Below, in pieces: positions 1-7,691 of a stretch of 40,166 bases of DNA. Below the pieces are notes generated by a model. It was not told the origin of the DNA. It was given only the letters and a program-made list of their open reading frames with translations, and did not search any database. The stretch spans positions 1 through 40,166 of the forward strand of contig JAZOSN010000028.1 of the NCBI GenBank assembly GCA_045657105.1. The letters are read 5' to 3'. A program made the translations under genes and the position numbers. Source of the DNA: SIG672 sp045657105. Lineage in GTDB: Bacteria > Bacillota > Clostridia > Oscillospirales > CAG-272. The first letter of the stretch is position 1; the number at the start of each line of letters is the position of its first letter.

Positions 1-267
1 AACGTCGCCTCCGCAAACGTCACATTTGAGGTCGCCGTCATCGTCTTTACATTCGACACAAACACCGCCCTCATCTCCCCAGTCGATATCCGAGTCGTCA
101 TCGTCCCAGAAACCGCCGCCGGGGGTCTTGTCGTCATCGTCATCTCCGGTAGCAGGAGCCTTGTCATCATCGTCGTCGCCGGCGGTTTCGTCTTTACATG
201 CAGCAAAAGCGAAGAGCATGGTAAGTACGAGAACGCAAGCAAGAAGTCTGATAAGGAAATTCTTCAT
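1..267 (-). CDS. Cys-rich acidic lipoprotein, truncated by the window edge
   Basis: The 89 visible residues begin with a lipoprotein signal (Lys-Asn, hydrophobic stretch, lipobox ending FAAC with Cys about residue 24). A very acidic Asp-rich, low-complexity stretch follows. After it comes a CxxC pair, a DxDGDxKCDxCGG segment and a further continuation off the left edge. The DGDxKCDxCG motif recurs in surface proteins of gut Clostridia and suggests metal binding; that role is inferred. The start has GGAGGA seven bases upstream, and a consensus sigma-A promoter lies about 75 bp further up. The C-terminus is outside the window. The function is unknown; an exported, membrane-anchored protein is as far as the sequence goes. 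Confidence 0.7.
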   Translation of the reverse strand, partial: MKNFLIRLLACVLVLTMLFAFAACKDETAGDDDDDKAPATGDDDDDKTPGGGFWDDDDSDIDWGDEGGVCVECKDDDGDLKCDVCGGDV

Positions 268-348
268 TTTTCATTCCTCCATGAATAATTTTTGGTTGAA
301 ATTTTTAGGGAAAGCGAATATGGCGCTTCCCTTCTTACGTTTGGAATT

Positions 349-377
349 ATTATACCACTTACGAGATTTTTTGTCAA
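349..377 (-). promoter_or_regulatory. Sigma-A promoter of the left-edge lipoprotein
   Basis: On the minus strand TTGACA (372-377) and TATAAT (349-354) are separated by 17 bp, a full consensus match. The start would fall near 342, giving a leader of roughly 75 nt. Confidence 0.85.
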
Positions 378-592
378 TCAATTTTATATATCCAATTTAA
401 TTTTCGTCAAAAAGCACTTTTTTCGCCCCTGTTTTTTGTGACATTTGCATATCACCTCTTCACAAAAGGTTCATATTGTCGAGGCTTTTTGATCAGTCGG
501 GAGCAAAAAACGCTGTCACTAAATATTGTGCTCGATTTTCTTAATAAAATCAGCGATTTTTCAAAAATTCTTCACCAAAAAACTTGAAACTG

Positions 593-601
593 TGATATAA
601 T
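593..601 (+). promoter_or_regulatory. Possible extended -10 promoter for yhaM
   Basis: TGATATAAT (extended -10) stands here without a good -35 at 16-18 bp. It would give a leader of nearly 190 nt before the 797 start. It is the best plus-strand candidate but not certain. Confidence 0.4.
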
Positions 602-796
602 GGTATTACTTAAAGCATTCAGATCTGCAAGGGACTCATCTCCTTTTTATTTTCATTTTTCCCTCTTCAACTATACAGACAACTTTTTTCGGCTTTCATT
701 ACTACTTTTTTAAAAAAATTTAAAAATATTTTCAACAACTACATTATACGCGAAAAAACTCACAGTGACTATTACAGGAAAGGCAGGACAAAAACA

Positions 797-1744
797 ATGA
801 GGATCAACAAAATTTCAGAGCTTTCGGGAGGATCATTCGAGCTTTTTCTTCTTATCAAGGAAATTCAGTCGAAGACCGCGAGAAACGGCAGCAACTATCT
901 CGTTTTCTCCCTGACTGACGGCAAGGACGTCATATCGGCAAATATGTGGGACGCCACTGAGGCATCTATTCAAGTAAAGGCAAAAGAGATAGCCTACGTC
1001 ACGCTTGAAGGCAAGCTTTACAACTCAAAGATGAGCTACACGGTCGAGAGTATCCGTCCGTCGTATCCTTCCGAGGGAGTATCACTTACCGACTTTATCC
1101 CGACCTCGCAGATACCGCCAGAAACGCTTTACGATTTCTGCATATCAAAGATAGACAAGATGGCAGACACCGAGCTCGCCGCTCTGGTAAAGGACATATA
1201 CACAGAGAAGCGCGATCGTCTGCTCTGGCAGAGCGCGGCAAGATCGGTACATCACAACAAGGTCGGTGAGCTTCTCTGGCACACCGCCCGTATGGCAAAA
1301 ATGGCGGGAGCGGCGGCGGATACCTACTCATTCCTCAATCGCGATATGCTTCTCGCCGGTGTTCTTCTACACGACATCGGCAAGCTCGATGAGCTCTGCA
1401 CCGACGAAATGGGAATCACCGAATACACAAGGGACGGATTTCTTTTCGGTCACGCTCTTCTCGGCATCGAGCTTGTTAAAAAGCACGCCGAAAAGCTGGG
1501 CACCTCCGAGGAAAAGGTCCGTTGTCTGACTCACATAATTGCATCGCATCACGGAGTACGCGAATACGGCGCGATAGCTATGCCCGCTACCGCCGAGGCG
1601 TATGCAGTCCACTGCATCGACCTTATCGACGCGCGTATGTATATATTTGAAGAAACGCTCGGAAAGATCGACTCGGCAAGCTTCTCCGATCCGATATACA
1701 CTCTTGACTCTACGAGAATATACCGTCCAAGCGAGGAAAACTGA
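797..1744 (+). CDS. yhaM: YhaM-type 3'-5' exoribonuclease (OB fold + HD domain)
   Basis: The protein has 315 residues, essentially the length of Bacillus YhaM. Residues about 10-90 form an OB-type nucleic-acid-binding fold (conserved FSLTDGKD and MWDAT-like segments). Residues about 155-290 form an HD phosphohydrolase domain with H162, the HD pair H192-D193 in LHDIGK, H219, HH251-252 and D275 as metal ligands. Family members degrade RNA from the 3' end and take part in mRNA turnover and DNA repair in Firmicutes. No signal peptide is seen, so it is cytoplasmic. The Shine-Dalgarno is weak (AGGA). It is a single-gene unit ending in a hairpin terminator shared with the convergent hydrolase. The family call is firm; the substrate is inferred. 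Confidence 0.9.
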   Translation: MRINKISELSGGSFELFLLIKEIQSKTARNGSNYLVFSLTDGKDVISANMWDATEASIQVKAKEIAYVTLEGKLYNSKMSYTVESIRPSYPSEGVSLTDFIPTSQIPPETLYDFCISKIDKMADTELAALVKDIYTEKRDRLLWQSAARSVHHNKVGELLWHTARMAKMAGAAADTYSFLNRDMLLAGVLLHDIGKLDELCTDEMGITEYTRDGFLFGHALLGIELVKKHAEKLGTSEEKVRCLTHIIASHHGVREYGAIAMPATAEAYAVHCIDLIDARMYIFEETLGKIDSASFSDPIYTLDSTRIYRPSEEN

Positions 1745-1752
1745 TAAAAACA

Positions 1753-1790
1753 AAAACCGAAAGACCAAGATCTTTCGGTTTTATTTTATT
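1753..1790. terminator. Bidirectional terminator between yhaM and the SGNH hydrolase
   Basis: A 12-bp perfect stem (1753-1764 with 1771-1782) encloses a 6-nt loop. It is A-rich on one side and T-rich on the other, so it can serve both convergent genes. Confidence 0.85.
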
Positions 1791-2808
1791 TATTTATCTT
1801 TTTAACTACCGAAGCAACGATCGGCACGCTCAGAGCAACTATCACTACTGCCGCCGCAAAAGCCACCCAAATATATTTCGGCTCGCCGAAGGTCGGACCG
1901 TCACCGAGCTCATCATACACGCGATCTATCTCGGCAAGCAAAGCGTCCGCTATGATAGAATGTCCCTGCAAATTCGGGTGAATATCGAGCTTTGCTATAT
2001 TCGTGCAGGCTTCTCTTCTTCCCAAAAACTCTTTTGCAACATCAACTGTATGAAAGTCGTTTCTTTCGGCAACGCCGTCAAGCGCCTCGTTCATCTGAGA
2101 TACAACGGTCGAAACTATATTCTGATCAAGAGCCTTGACAGATGCATAATCGGGCATATCGAGAAGCGGATCGTAAATATTCAAAGCGAATATCTGCGCG
2201 TTCGGAGCAAGCTCGCTGATCTTTTTCACGCTATCTGCGAGATTTTGACTATAATTTGCATAAAGCTCGGAAAGCTCTTTGCTATGATCCTTACAAAAGC
2301 TCTTTACCGATTTTGTAAAGTCGTCAAGTCCGTTTCCGTTCATCTTTACGATAGCCGAAACGAGCTCGGAAGCAGAAGCTCCACTTTCAAGTCCGAGCAG
2401 CTTTCCTATCTCGGGGAGCAGAAAGGACATAAGATCATTTCCGCCTACACTGAGAACGACCATATCTGCTTTTTTGATATTTTCAAGCATAGGCTTATCC
2501 TTGCCGCCAAGGGCTTCAAGGAGTCCTTTTGACGTTTCGCCGTCGCTTGCATAGTTAAAGTAGCTCTCTTCGTACACAAGCGAGTAGGAGCTCGCGACAA
2601 GGTTAGCGTACGAGGGCAGTTGAGTGTTAAACAAGTTTGAATCGTAGCCGTCGAGAGCGTATCCGGTTGATACAGAATCTCCGAGAACTACGAGCGTTTT
2701 TACATTCGCCTTCCCTGCCTCGTCTATGTTTTCCGTATTTTCGGCGAAAATCTGAAATGACGAAAGCAGTATCACGAAAATCAAAACAAATACCGATATT
2801 TTTTTCAT
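1786..2808 (-). CDS. Secreted, membrane-anchored SGNH/GDSL hydrolase
   Basis: The protein has 340 residues. It has a Sec signal (1-22), an SGNH esterase domain and a C-terminal membrane helix (about 313-336) ending in a Lys-rich tail, so the enzyme probably faces outward. Block I is GDSVSTGY with nucleophile S45, block III is GGND with N124, and block V is DxH with D275 and H277. Such enzymes remove acyl or acetyl groups from lipids, glycans or peptidoglycan; the substrate here cannot be read from sequence. The Shine-Dalgarno is poor. The start codon is only about 30 bp below the terminator of the upstream ABC ATPase gene, so expression may depend on read-through or an unseen promoter. Confidence 0.88.
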   Translation of the reverse strand: MKKISVFVLIFVILLSSFQIFAENTENIDEAGKANVKTLVVLGDSVSTGYALDGYDSNLFNTQLPSYANLVASSYSLVYEESYFNYASDGETSKGLLEALGGKDKPMLENIKKADMVVLSVGGNDLMSFLLPEIGKLLGLESGASASELVSAIVKMNGNGLDDFTKSVKSFCKDHSKELSELYANYSQNLADSVKKISELAPNAQIFALNIYDPLLDMPDYASVKALDQNIVSTVVSQMNEALDGVAERNDFHTVDVAKEFLGRREACTNIAKLDIHPNLQGHSIIADALLAEIDRVYDELGDGPTFGEPKYIWVAFAAAVVIVALSVPIVASVVKKINK

Positions 2809-2834
2809 TATTTTGCGCTTTCTTTGAATATGAT

Positions 2835-2868
2835 AAAACGAAGGGATACTTTTGGCAGTATCCCTTCG
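2835..2868 (-). terminator. Terminator after the MsmX-type ATPase gene
   Basis: A perfect 12-bp stem (2839-2850 with 2857-2868) with a 6-nt loop is followed on the minus strand by TTTTAT. Confidence 0.85.
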
Positions 2869-2881
2869 AGCTTTACTTTAC

Positions 2882-3994
2882 TTAGTGGAGAATGCATCTT
2901 TCGGTGTCTTTATCGAAGATGTGGATCTTGCCTGCATCGAGCGCAACCTTGATCATATCGCCGCTTCTTGCAGTAGAGGTGGGCGCTACGCGTGCAATAA
3001 AGTTGGTTTCCTCTGCATTGAGGTAGAGATAGATCTCTGCACCCATAAGCTCGGTAACGTCAACCATAGCTTCGATAATGGTATCGGGGTGTGCTTCGCG
3101 GCACGGAGCCTCGTCACGAATGCACTCAGGACGAATACCCATGATAACTTCCTTACCGATGTAGTCCTTGAGCTCTTCGCTCTCAGCCTTTTCCTTGGGA
3201 AGCTTGAGGTTGTTCTCACCCCATCTGAGGTAAGTTTCACCGTTCTTATTCATAACCATAACCTCGATGAAGTTCATCTGAGGAGTTCCCATAAATCCTG
3301 CAACGAACATATTTACGGGATAGTCGTAAAGGTTCTGAGGAGTATCAACCTGCTGAATGATACCGTCCTTCATAACAACGATACGGGTTGCCATCGTCAT
3401 AGCCTCGACCTGGTCGTGGGTAACGTATACGAAGGTGGTTCCGAGGCGCTTATGAAGCTTGGTAAGCTCGGTTCTCATGGCTGCACGAAGCTTAGCATCG
3501 AGGTTGGAAAGCGGCTCGTCAAGAAGGAATACCTTAGGGCTACGAACGATTGCACGTCCGAGCGCAACACGCTGCTTCTGACCACCCGAAAGCTGCTTCG
3601 GACGTCTGTCGAGAAGGTGAGTTATATCAAGAATTCTTGCAGCCTCTTCAACCTTACGCTTGATCTCCTCCTTCGGAGTCTTGCGCAGACGAAGACCGAA
3701 TGCCATGTTCTCAAATACGGTCATATGAGGATACAGAGCGTAGTTCTGGAAAACCATCGCAATATCTCTGTCCTTAGGAGCTATATCGTTTACGAGTCTG
3801 TCGCCGATATAGAGTTCACCCTCAGTGATCTCTTCAAGTCCTGCGATCATACGGAGAGTGGTGGTCTTTCCGCAACCCGAAGGGCCTACGAAAATAAGGA
3901 ATTCTTTGTCTTTTACTTCAAGGGTGAAGTCCGATACTGCGGTTACTCCGCCCGGATATTTTTTGTACAGATGTCTGAACGATATACTTGCCAT
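2882..3994 (-). CDS. msmX: Sugar ABC importer ATPase, MsmX/UgpC/MalK family
   Basis: The protein has 370 residues, the usual length for CUT1-family ATPases. It shows Walker A GPSGCGKTT (about 38-46), Q-loop FQNYALYPHMT, signature LSGGQKQR, Walker B VFLLDEP, and the H-loop THDQ. A C-terminal TOBE/OB regulatory domain with the GIRPE motif follows. These ATPases energise import of oligosaccharides or glycerol-3-phosphate. No permease or binding protein is adjacent, so this is an orphan ATPase of the kind (MsmX, MsmK) known to serve several importers. It has its own promoter, AGGAGG at 9 nt from the ATG, and its own terminator. Family is certain; multi-transporter use is inferred from the isolation. 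Confidence 0.95.
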   Translation of the reverse strand: MASISFRHLYKKYPGGVTAVSDFTLEVKDKEFLIFVGPSGCGKTTTLRMIAGLEEITEGELYIGDRLVNDIAPKDRDIAMVFQNYALYPHMTVFENMAFGLRLRKTPKEEIKRKVEEAARILDITHLLDRRPKQLSGGQKQRVALGRAIVRSPKVFLLDEPLSNLDAKLRAAMRTELTKLHKRLGTTFVYVTHDQVEAMTMATRIVVMKDGIIQQVDTPQNLYDYPVNMFVAGFMGTPQMNFIEVMVMNKNGETYLRWGENNLKLPKEKAESEELKDYIGKEVIMGIRPECIRDEAPCREAHPDTIIEAMVDVTELMGAEIYLYLNAEETNFIARVAPTSTARSGDMIKVALDAGKIHIFDKDTERCILH

Positions 3995-4054
3995 TTAAAT
4001 AGCCTCCTAAAAATTCTGTGCCTGCATAGAAATTGCAAACCTTTTACAGCGTCT

Positions 4055-4083
4055 ATTATACCGCAAAAATATGAATTTTTAAA
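4055..4083 (-). promoter_or_regulatory. Sigma-A promoter of the MsmX-type ATPase
   Basis: TATAAT (4055-4060, minus strand) lies 17 bp from TTTAAA (4078-4083). The -10 is perfect and the -35 matches at four of six bases. Confidence 0.65.
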
Positions 4084-4164
4084 GATGTTTATTCTACAAA
4101 TTTTACTATCGTATTTTGTAGAAATTGCACAACAAAATTCACGTGATTTCTTGCCCAAGGTGTT

Positions 4165-4914
4165 TTAGAGGGGTTGGGATTTTAATAAATTAAAATTTTG
4201 AGTCAATATTGCAATCTCCTCATCCGACAAATACCGCCAGTTACCCTCAGAAAGCTCTGTATCCAGATCTATTTCGGCAAAAGATATTCTTTTTAGGAAG
4301 GTCACCTGATTATGTACCGCCGAGAGCATCAGCTTTATCTGGTGATACTTCCCTTCGGTAAGCGTGATCTCCGCCGACTTTTCCGAGAGAAGCCTTACCT
4401 CGCAGGGCGCGGTCGTATATCCGCCGATGTCAACGCCCCCTTCGAGCTTTTGCCTGTCCTGCTCGGAGATGGGAAATTTACTTTCGAGATAGTAACGCTT
4501 TCTTACGTGGTGCTTTGGCGAAAGAAGAAAGTGAGAGAGCTCGCCGTGGTTTGTGAGCAGTACGAACCCGTGTGTGTTTTTATCGAGTCTACCGCACGGA
4601 AAGAGTCCGATTCTTTGAAGCTCGTCCGGCAGAAGGTCTATAACGGTTACATCTCCGTCCTCTGTTGCAGACACTACTCCCTCGGGCTTATTCATCATTA
4701 TATAAGTGTACTTTCTATATTCGACCGAAGCGCCCATAAGAGCGACCGAGTCTTTTTCGGGATCTATCTTGACCGAAGGATCCTTTGCGGTCTTTCCGTT
4801 TACCGTCACCTTGCCCGAGCGGCAAAGCTTTCCCGCCTCACTTCTGGTTACGCTTCCGTTTGAAGCAAGAAGCTTATCAAGTCTGATCTTTTCAGGCATC
4901 TTTTCCCTGCTCAC
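4165..4914 (-). CDS. RsuA/RluB-family rRNA pseudouridine synthase
   Basis: The protein has 249 residues. An N-terminal S4 RNA-binding domain (about 8-60) is followed by the RsuA-type catalytic domain. The catalytic aspartate is in GRLDKNTHG, and the TEGKYHQIK segment is typical of the RsuA group rather than RluA. Members convert one specific uridine of 16S or 23S rRNA to pseudouridine; RsuA itself modifies U516 of 16S rRNA, and the site here is not provable. The start used is a GTG with AAGGA about 5 nt upstream. An ATG five codons later (4899) with AGG about 6 nt upstream is nearly as good. It lies 49 bp below the small membrane ORF and probably shares its promoter. Confidence 0.9.
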   Translation of the reverse strand: MSREKMPEKIRLDKLLASNGSVTRSEAGKLCRSGKVTVNGKTAKDPSVKIDPEKDSVALMGASVEYRKYTYIMMNKPEGVVSATEDGDVTVIDLLPDELQRIGLFPCGRLDKNTHGFVLLTNHGELSHFLLSPKHHVRKRYYLESKFPISEQDRQKLEGGVDIGGYTTAPCEVRLLSEKSAEITLTEGKYHQIKLMLSAVHNQVTFLKRISFAEIDLDTELSEGNWRYLSDEEIAILTQNFNLLKSQPL

Positions 4915-4963
4915 CTTCTTCCTTTTATTTTACGTCATATCGGTTACAATATATTATATCGGC

Positions 4964-5062
4964 TCACGCGAGCGAAAAATATCGCAAAATAACGAAAGCC
5001 GCTATCAGAAAAACTACATATGCGACCGACATTCCGCATAAAAAATCTCTAACGTAGGTCAT
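4964..5062 (-). CDS. 32-residue single-span membrane peptide
   Basis: This small ORF has a strong Shine-Dalgarno, AAGGAGG at 5071-5077, eight bases from the ATG. A consensus promoter lies just above it. The peptide begins MTYVRDFLCG, continues as one long hydrophobic span (about residues 8-28) and ends RYFSLA. It is most likely the first gene of a unit with the pseudouridine synthase. I do not recognise a family. Signals for transcription and translation are much better than expected for a chance ORF, but a role as a leader peptide cannot be excluded. Confidence 0.6.
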   Translation of the reverse strand: MTYVRDFLCGMSVAYVVFLIAAFVILRYFSLA

Positions 5063-5109
5063 AAAGCCGTCCTCCTTTTCGGACGCCTTTATTATCTGCA
5101 TTTTTTTAT

Positions 5110-5138
5110 ATTCTATCACACAAAAGGAAATTTGTAAA
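5110..5138 (-). promoter_or_regulatory. Sigma-A promoter of the small membrane peptide
   Basis: On the minus strand TTTACA (5133-5138) and TAGAAT (5110-5115) are 17 bp apart. A TG one base before the -10 makes it an extended -10. The leader to the ATG would be about 40 nt. Confidence 0.75.
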
Positions 5139-5176
5139 TAAAAAAGCAGATCTTTTCCAAAAAAATCTGCTTTTTT
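5139..5176. terminator. Terminator after the TIGR04086 gene
   Basis: AAAAAGCAGAT and its reverse complement flank an A/T-rich loop, giving T-runs on both strands. It ends the leftward yajC/TIGR04086 region and lies just above the next promoter. Confidence 0.75.
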
Positions 5177-5181
5177 GTTTT

Positions 5182-5634
5182 TTATCTTCCCATCGCCTTT
5201 TTTCTTTGCTTTGCCATGCTCTTTCTCGGATTTTTTCTTCCGTTTACCCAAAGTCCGACGAGCGCAGAAAGCAGTGTTGCTCCCGCGAGCATTCCTATCT
5301 TGAAGCCGATACCGTAGAGATCCTCGCCGCTCGGTGAAAAAGCATTCAAAACAAGCGAAATCACAACAAGCGCGCCCGAAAAGACAAGCCCTGAGATGGC
5401 TCCGCCGAAGGGGCCGTCCACGGCTTTACCCGACACGAGTCCGCAGATCGCAGCACCGATAAAAAGAGCGACAAGTGCCGCTACCGGCATAAGCGACGAG
5501 GGATCCTCGTTCTTTGCAAGTGCCGTACTCGTAAGAAAAAGAAAGAGTATAGCGACCGCATGACCTATCGCCGCGGAAAGCGCAGTCTTTTTAACGAGAG
5601 TCAAGGTCTTACTGTTTTTTTCCTTTTTATCCAT
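5182..5634 (-). CDS. TIGR04086-type small integral membrane protein
   Basis: The protein has 150 residues with four predicted membrane spans (about 18-38, 47-66, 75-97, 110-130). The third has a GPFGGAISGLVFSG-like glycine-rich character. It ends in a strongly basic cytoplasmic tail. Length, topology and the position directly downstream of yajC fit the Firmicutes family TIGR04086, whose function is unknown. GGTGG lies 4 nt before the ATG. yajC ends in its own hairpin, and a weak promoter-like TTGTTT-17-TATGAT above this gene may drive it alone. The family call rests on topology and neighbourhood. Confidence 0.65.
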   Translation of the reverse strand: MDKKEKNSKTLTLVKKTALSAAIGHAVAILFLFLTSTALAKNEDPSSLMPVAALVALFIGAAICGLVSGKAVDGPFGGAISGLVFSGALVVISLVLNAFSPSGEDLYGIGFKIGMLAGATLLSALVGLWVNGRKNPRKSMAKQRKKAMGR

Positions 5635-5750
5635 TATACCACCGTCCGAAAAGATTTATTTACTTAATCATATTCACCGCACCTCAAAAAAACAACCTCT
5701 GTGAAAAATAAATTAGCGAAGGAGGTACTGCACAGTGGTCCTGACAAAAC

Positions 5751-5779
5751 AATAACCGTCCGAGATTATCACGGACGGT
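5751..5779 (-). terminator. Terminator after yajC
   Basis: An 8-bp GC-rich stem ACCGTCCG/CGGACGGT (5755-5762 with 5772-5779) is followed on the minus strand by TATTGTTTTG, about 10 bp after the yajC stop. Confidence 0.75.
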
Positions 5780-5789
5780 CGGATATATA

Positions 5790-6209
5790 TTACTTTTTCT
5801 TCTTTTTGCTTTTCTTTCCGTTTTCTTCGTTATTTTCAGGCATATCGTACTGCTCGGAAACGTCATCGGCGGGCTTTTCCTCAACGTCGATAGTGTAGTT
5901 GGTAACGTTTGCGGGAACGTCAACACATCTTACCGCGCTTTTAAGTATTCTCATCTTGCAACCGTCCCTGCCGGTTTCGATAACGCAGGTTTCGTCCTTG
6001 ATGCTTACGATCTTACCGATAATTCCGCCGATGGTAGTGATCTCATCGCCAACCTGAAGGTTGTTTCTCATATCGTCGATCTGCTTCTGCTGCTTCTTCT
6101 GAGGACGAACTGCGATGAAATAGAATATTGCGATAAATGCAACCATCGCGATAATCATTCCGAGTCCGCCGCCGTTTTCGTTTGCGAGTATCATAAAGAT
6201 ATTATTCAT
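5790..6209 (-). CDS. yajC: Preprotein translocase accessory subunit YajC
   Basis: The protein has 139 residues. One N-terminal membrane span (about 15-33) ends in the family hallmark FIAVRPQKKQQK. A small soluble domain follows with LQVGDEITTIGGIIGKI. The C-terminal tail is acidic, then ends in a run of lysines. YajC associates with SecDF at the Sec translocon, and secD/secF are not in this window. GGAG sits 8-9 nt before the ATG. A perfect -10 (TATAAT, 6247-6252) lies upstream with only a weak -35. Identification is firm. Confidence 0.95.
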   Translation of the reverse strand: MNNIFMILANENGGGLGMIIAMVAFIAIFYFIAVRPQKKQQKQIDDMRNNLQVGDEITTIGGIIGKIVSIKDETCVIETGRDGCKMRILKSAVRCVDVPANVTNYTIDVEEKPADDVSEQYDMPENNEENGKKSKKKKK

Positions 6210-6295
6210 TGGTTTTCTCCGTTCTTCGTTTTAATATACAAATTGAATTATACACCAAAGGTAATAAAATATAGTTAAGGATTTGTTAATTTTTA

Positions 6296-6934
6296 TCATT
6301 TATCGGTCTTTATTGCAAAAAAACCAAAGGGCTTTTTGGAAAGCGCGCTCTTATTTGCATTTTTTGCGAAATATTCATCGTCAAGTATCGAGCAGATACC
6401 GACGTCGCGGTATTTTTCCCTGACGAGTATCTTTTGCCTATATATTCCCTCAAAGGTCATACCGCACTTTTCCATAACTCTTCTGCTTGCGGTATTTTCG
6501 ACCATATATCTCGCCTCGATACGCCGAAGCTCGAGATCGCAAAAGCCAAATTGCAGTATGGCGTTCACCGCCTCGCACGCGATCCCCATTCCCCAGTAAT
6601 CGGGCGACAGGACGTATCCGACCTCCGCAGAGTTATTCTTTTCGTCAACGGCGGCAAATCCGCAAGTTCCGATCATCTTGCCGTTTTCGCGGCATTCTAC
6701 CGCAAAATCGAAAAATTCGCCCGCTCTGTAAAGCCCTATGAGGTGCTCTATAAGTCTTTTTGTATATGCAGGGCTCTCGTGAGGACTCCACAGAAGGTAT
6801 CTCGTCACATCTTCGCGTGATGCATACTCGTACATATCATCCTTGTCCTTACGGCAGATTCGCCGCAGTCGCAGACGGTTTGTTTCGATCAGAGTACCGT
6901 CGGTCCTGAAAAACCGAGTCCAATTACCTACCAT
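6296..6934 (-). CDS. GNAT N-acetyltransferase, RimJ/RimL type
   Basis: The protein has 212 residues from the chosen start. The GNAT fold runs from the ETNRLRLRRI strand through the acetyl-CoA loop (YWGMGIACEAV) to the GMTFEGIYRQ region typical of RimJ/RimL-type enzymes, which acetylate protein N-termini or small amines. Longer forms with upstream ATGs at 6973 or 7012 are unlikely because a promoter (6975-7002) overlaps them. The chosen ATG has AAGGA about 10 nt upstream. No recognisable terminator follows. The substrate is unknown. Confidence 0.85.
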   Translation of the reverse strand: MVGNWTRFFRTDGTLIETNRLRLRRICRKDKDDMYEYASREDVTRYLLWSPHESPAYTKRLIEHLIGLYRAGEFFDFAVECRENGKMIGTCGFAAVDEKNNSAEVGYVLSPDYWGMGIACEAVNAILQFGFCDLELRRIEARYMVENTASRRVMEKCGMTFEGIYRQKILVREKYRDVGICSILDDEYFAKNANKSALSKKPFGFFAIKTDK

Positions 6935-6974
6935 ATCCGTATTTTCCTTTCTCGTTTTCGCCGTATCACAATAC

Positions 6975-7002
6975 ATTATACTTATTTTCAAAGATAATGC
7001 AA
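6975..7002 (-). promoter_or_regulatory. Promoter of the GNAT gene
   Basis: TTGCAT (6997-7002) and TATAAT (6975-6980) are 16 bp apart on the minus strand. It overlaps the upstream in-frame ATGs and so supports the 6934 start. Confidence 0.65.
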
Positions 7003-7030
7003 TAAAATCCAAAAAGTTTATAAAAAATTA

Positions 7031-7059
7031 TTGAATTGGGCAAAAGTATATGGTATTAT
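7031..7059 (+). promoter_or_regulatory. Promoter of the membrane protein/YesL pair
   Basis: TTGAAT (7031-7036) and TATTAT (7054-7059) are 17 bp apart. A short ACGCT/AGCGT hairpin (7068-7081) lies at the expected 5' end of the transcript. Confidence 0.65.
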
Positions 7060-7131
7060 ATTTAGGTACGCTGGTTAGCGTGGCGGAATAATAACCGATA
7101 TTTCTTAATAAGATTAAACGGTGATTTATTT

Positions 7132-7656
7132 ATGCAAAGACGCCTTTATTCTTTTTTGAGCCGTGATCTGTCTGTCTGCGGGGCCGCTATCGGATACATT
7201 TTCGGGCTTTTTATCCCTTTTATTTTCAGGGATACCTCTATATCCTTTGATATTTTGTCGGTAAGCTCGGTTTTTATCTCGGGCGGCGGATTCGGTGAGT
7301 TTTTTTCGCTCGCCTGTATTCAGGCGGTATACCCGACGCTTATCTTCCTGCTTGGCTTCATACCCTGCTCCGCTCCGTTATGCGCACTCATTGTCTTTAC
7401 AAGATCGGCGCTTGCGGCTTATTCGTCGCTTTCACTTTCGCTATCGGGAGCATCTGACTCCCTATATCTTCTGCACGCTCTTTGCGGAGTGTGTATGATC
7501 GCCCTCTGCTTCGCCCTTTCAAGGTGTGCTCACGCCTTTATGCAGGGCGACAGATCGGATCGAAGCTCGCTACTGTACGCGTTTGAGTTTCTGTTTTTTG
7601 TCGGTCTGATATTTATTACCGTATTCTGCCGGCAGGTAGCTCTCGCGTTTATCTGA
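7132..7656 (+). CDS. Unrecognised polytopic membrane protein
   Basis: The protein has 174 residues and about five hydrophobic segments (roughly 17-32, 46-62, 65-80, 83-103, 111-130, 148-170, some short). A positively charged N-terminus is followed by little soluble sequence. It is Ser/Phe/Leu rich with several Cys residues. I do not recognise a family; a SpoIIM-like fold crossed my mind but no diagnostic motif supports it. The Shine-Dalgarno is weak. It precedes the YesL-like gene by 35 bp under one promoter, so the two may act together at the membrane. Confidence 0.7.
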   Translation: MQRRLYSFLSRDLSVCGAAIGYIFGLFIPFIFRDTSISFDILSVSSVFISGGGFGEFFSLACIQAVYPTLIFLLGFIPCSAPLCALIVFTRSALAAYSSLSLSLSGASDSLYLLHALCGVCMIALCFALSRCAHAFMQGDRSDRSSLLYAFEFLFFVGLIFITVFCRQVALAFI

Positions 7657-7691
7657 ATATCCCACTTATAAAATTAAGGATGTGAATTTAT

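Larger units (their letters stand above)
268..796. other. Divergent intergenic region without a gene
   Basis: This A/T-rich stretch separates the left-edge lipoprotein from the YhaM-type gene. It holds the minus-strand promoter at 349-377 and a possible plus-strand extended -10 at 593-601. I see no RNA gene and no supported ORF on either strand. Confidence 0.6.

Noticed and set aside
2852..4168. 438-codon plus-strand open frame opposite the MsmX-type ATPase gene
   Set aside because: It is fully antisense to a gene with all ABC motifs, lacks a ribosome binding site and shows no domain pattern.
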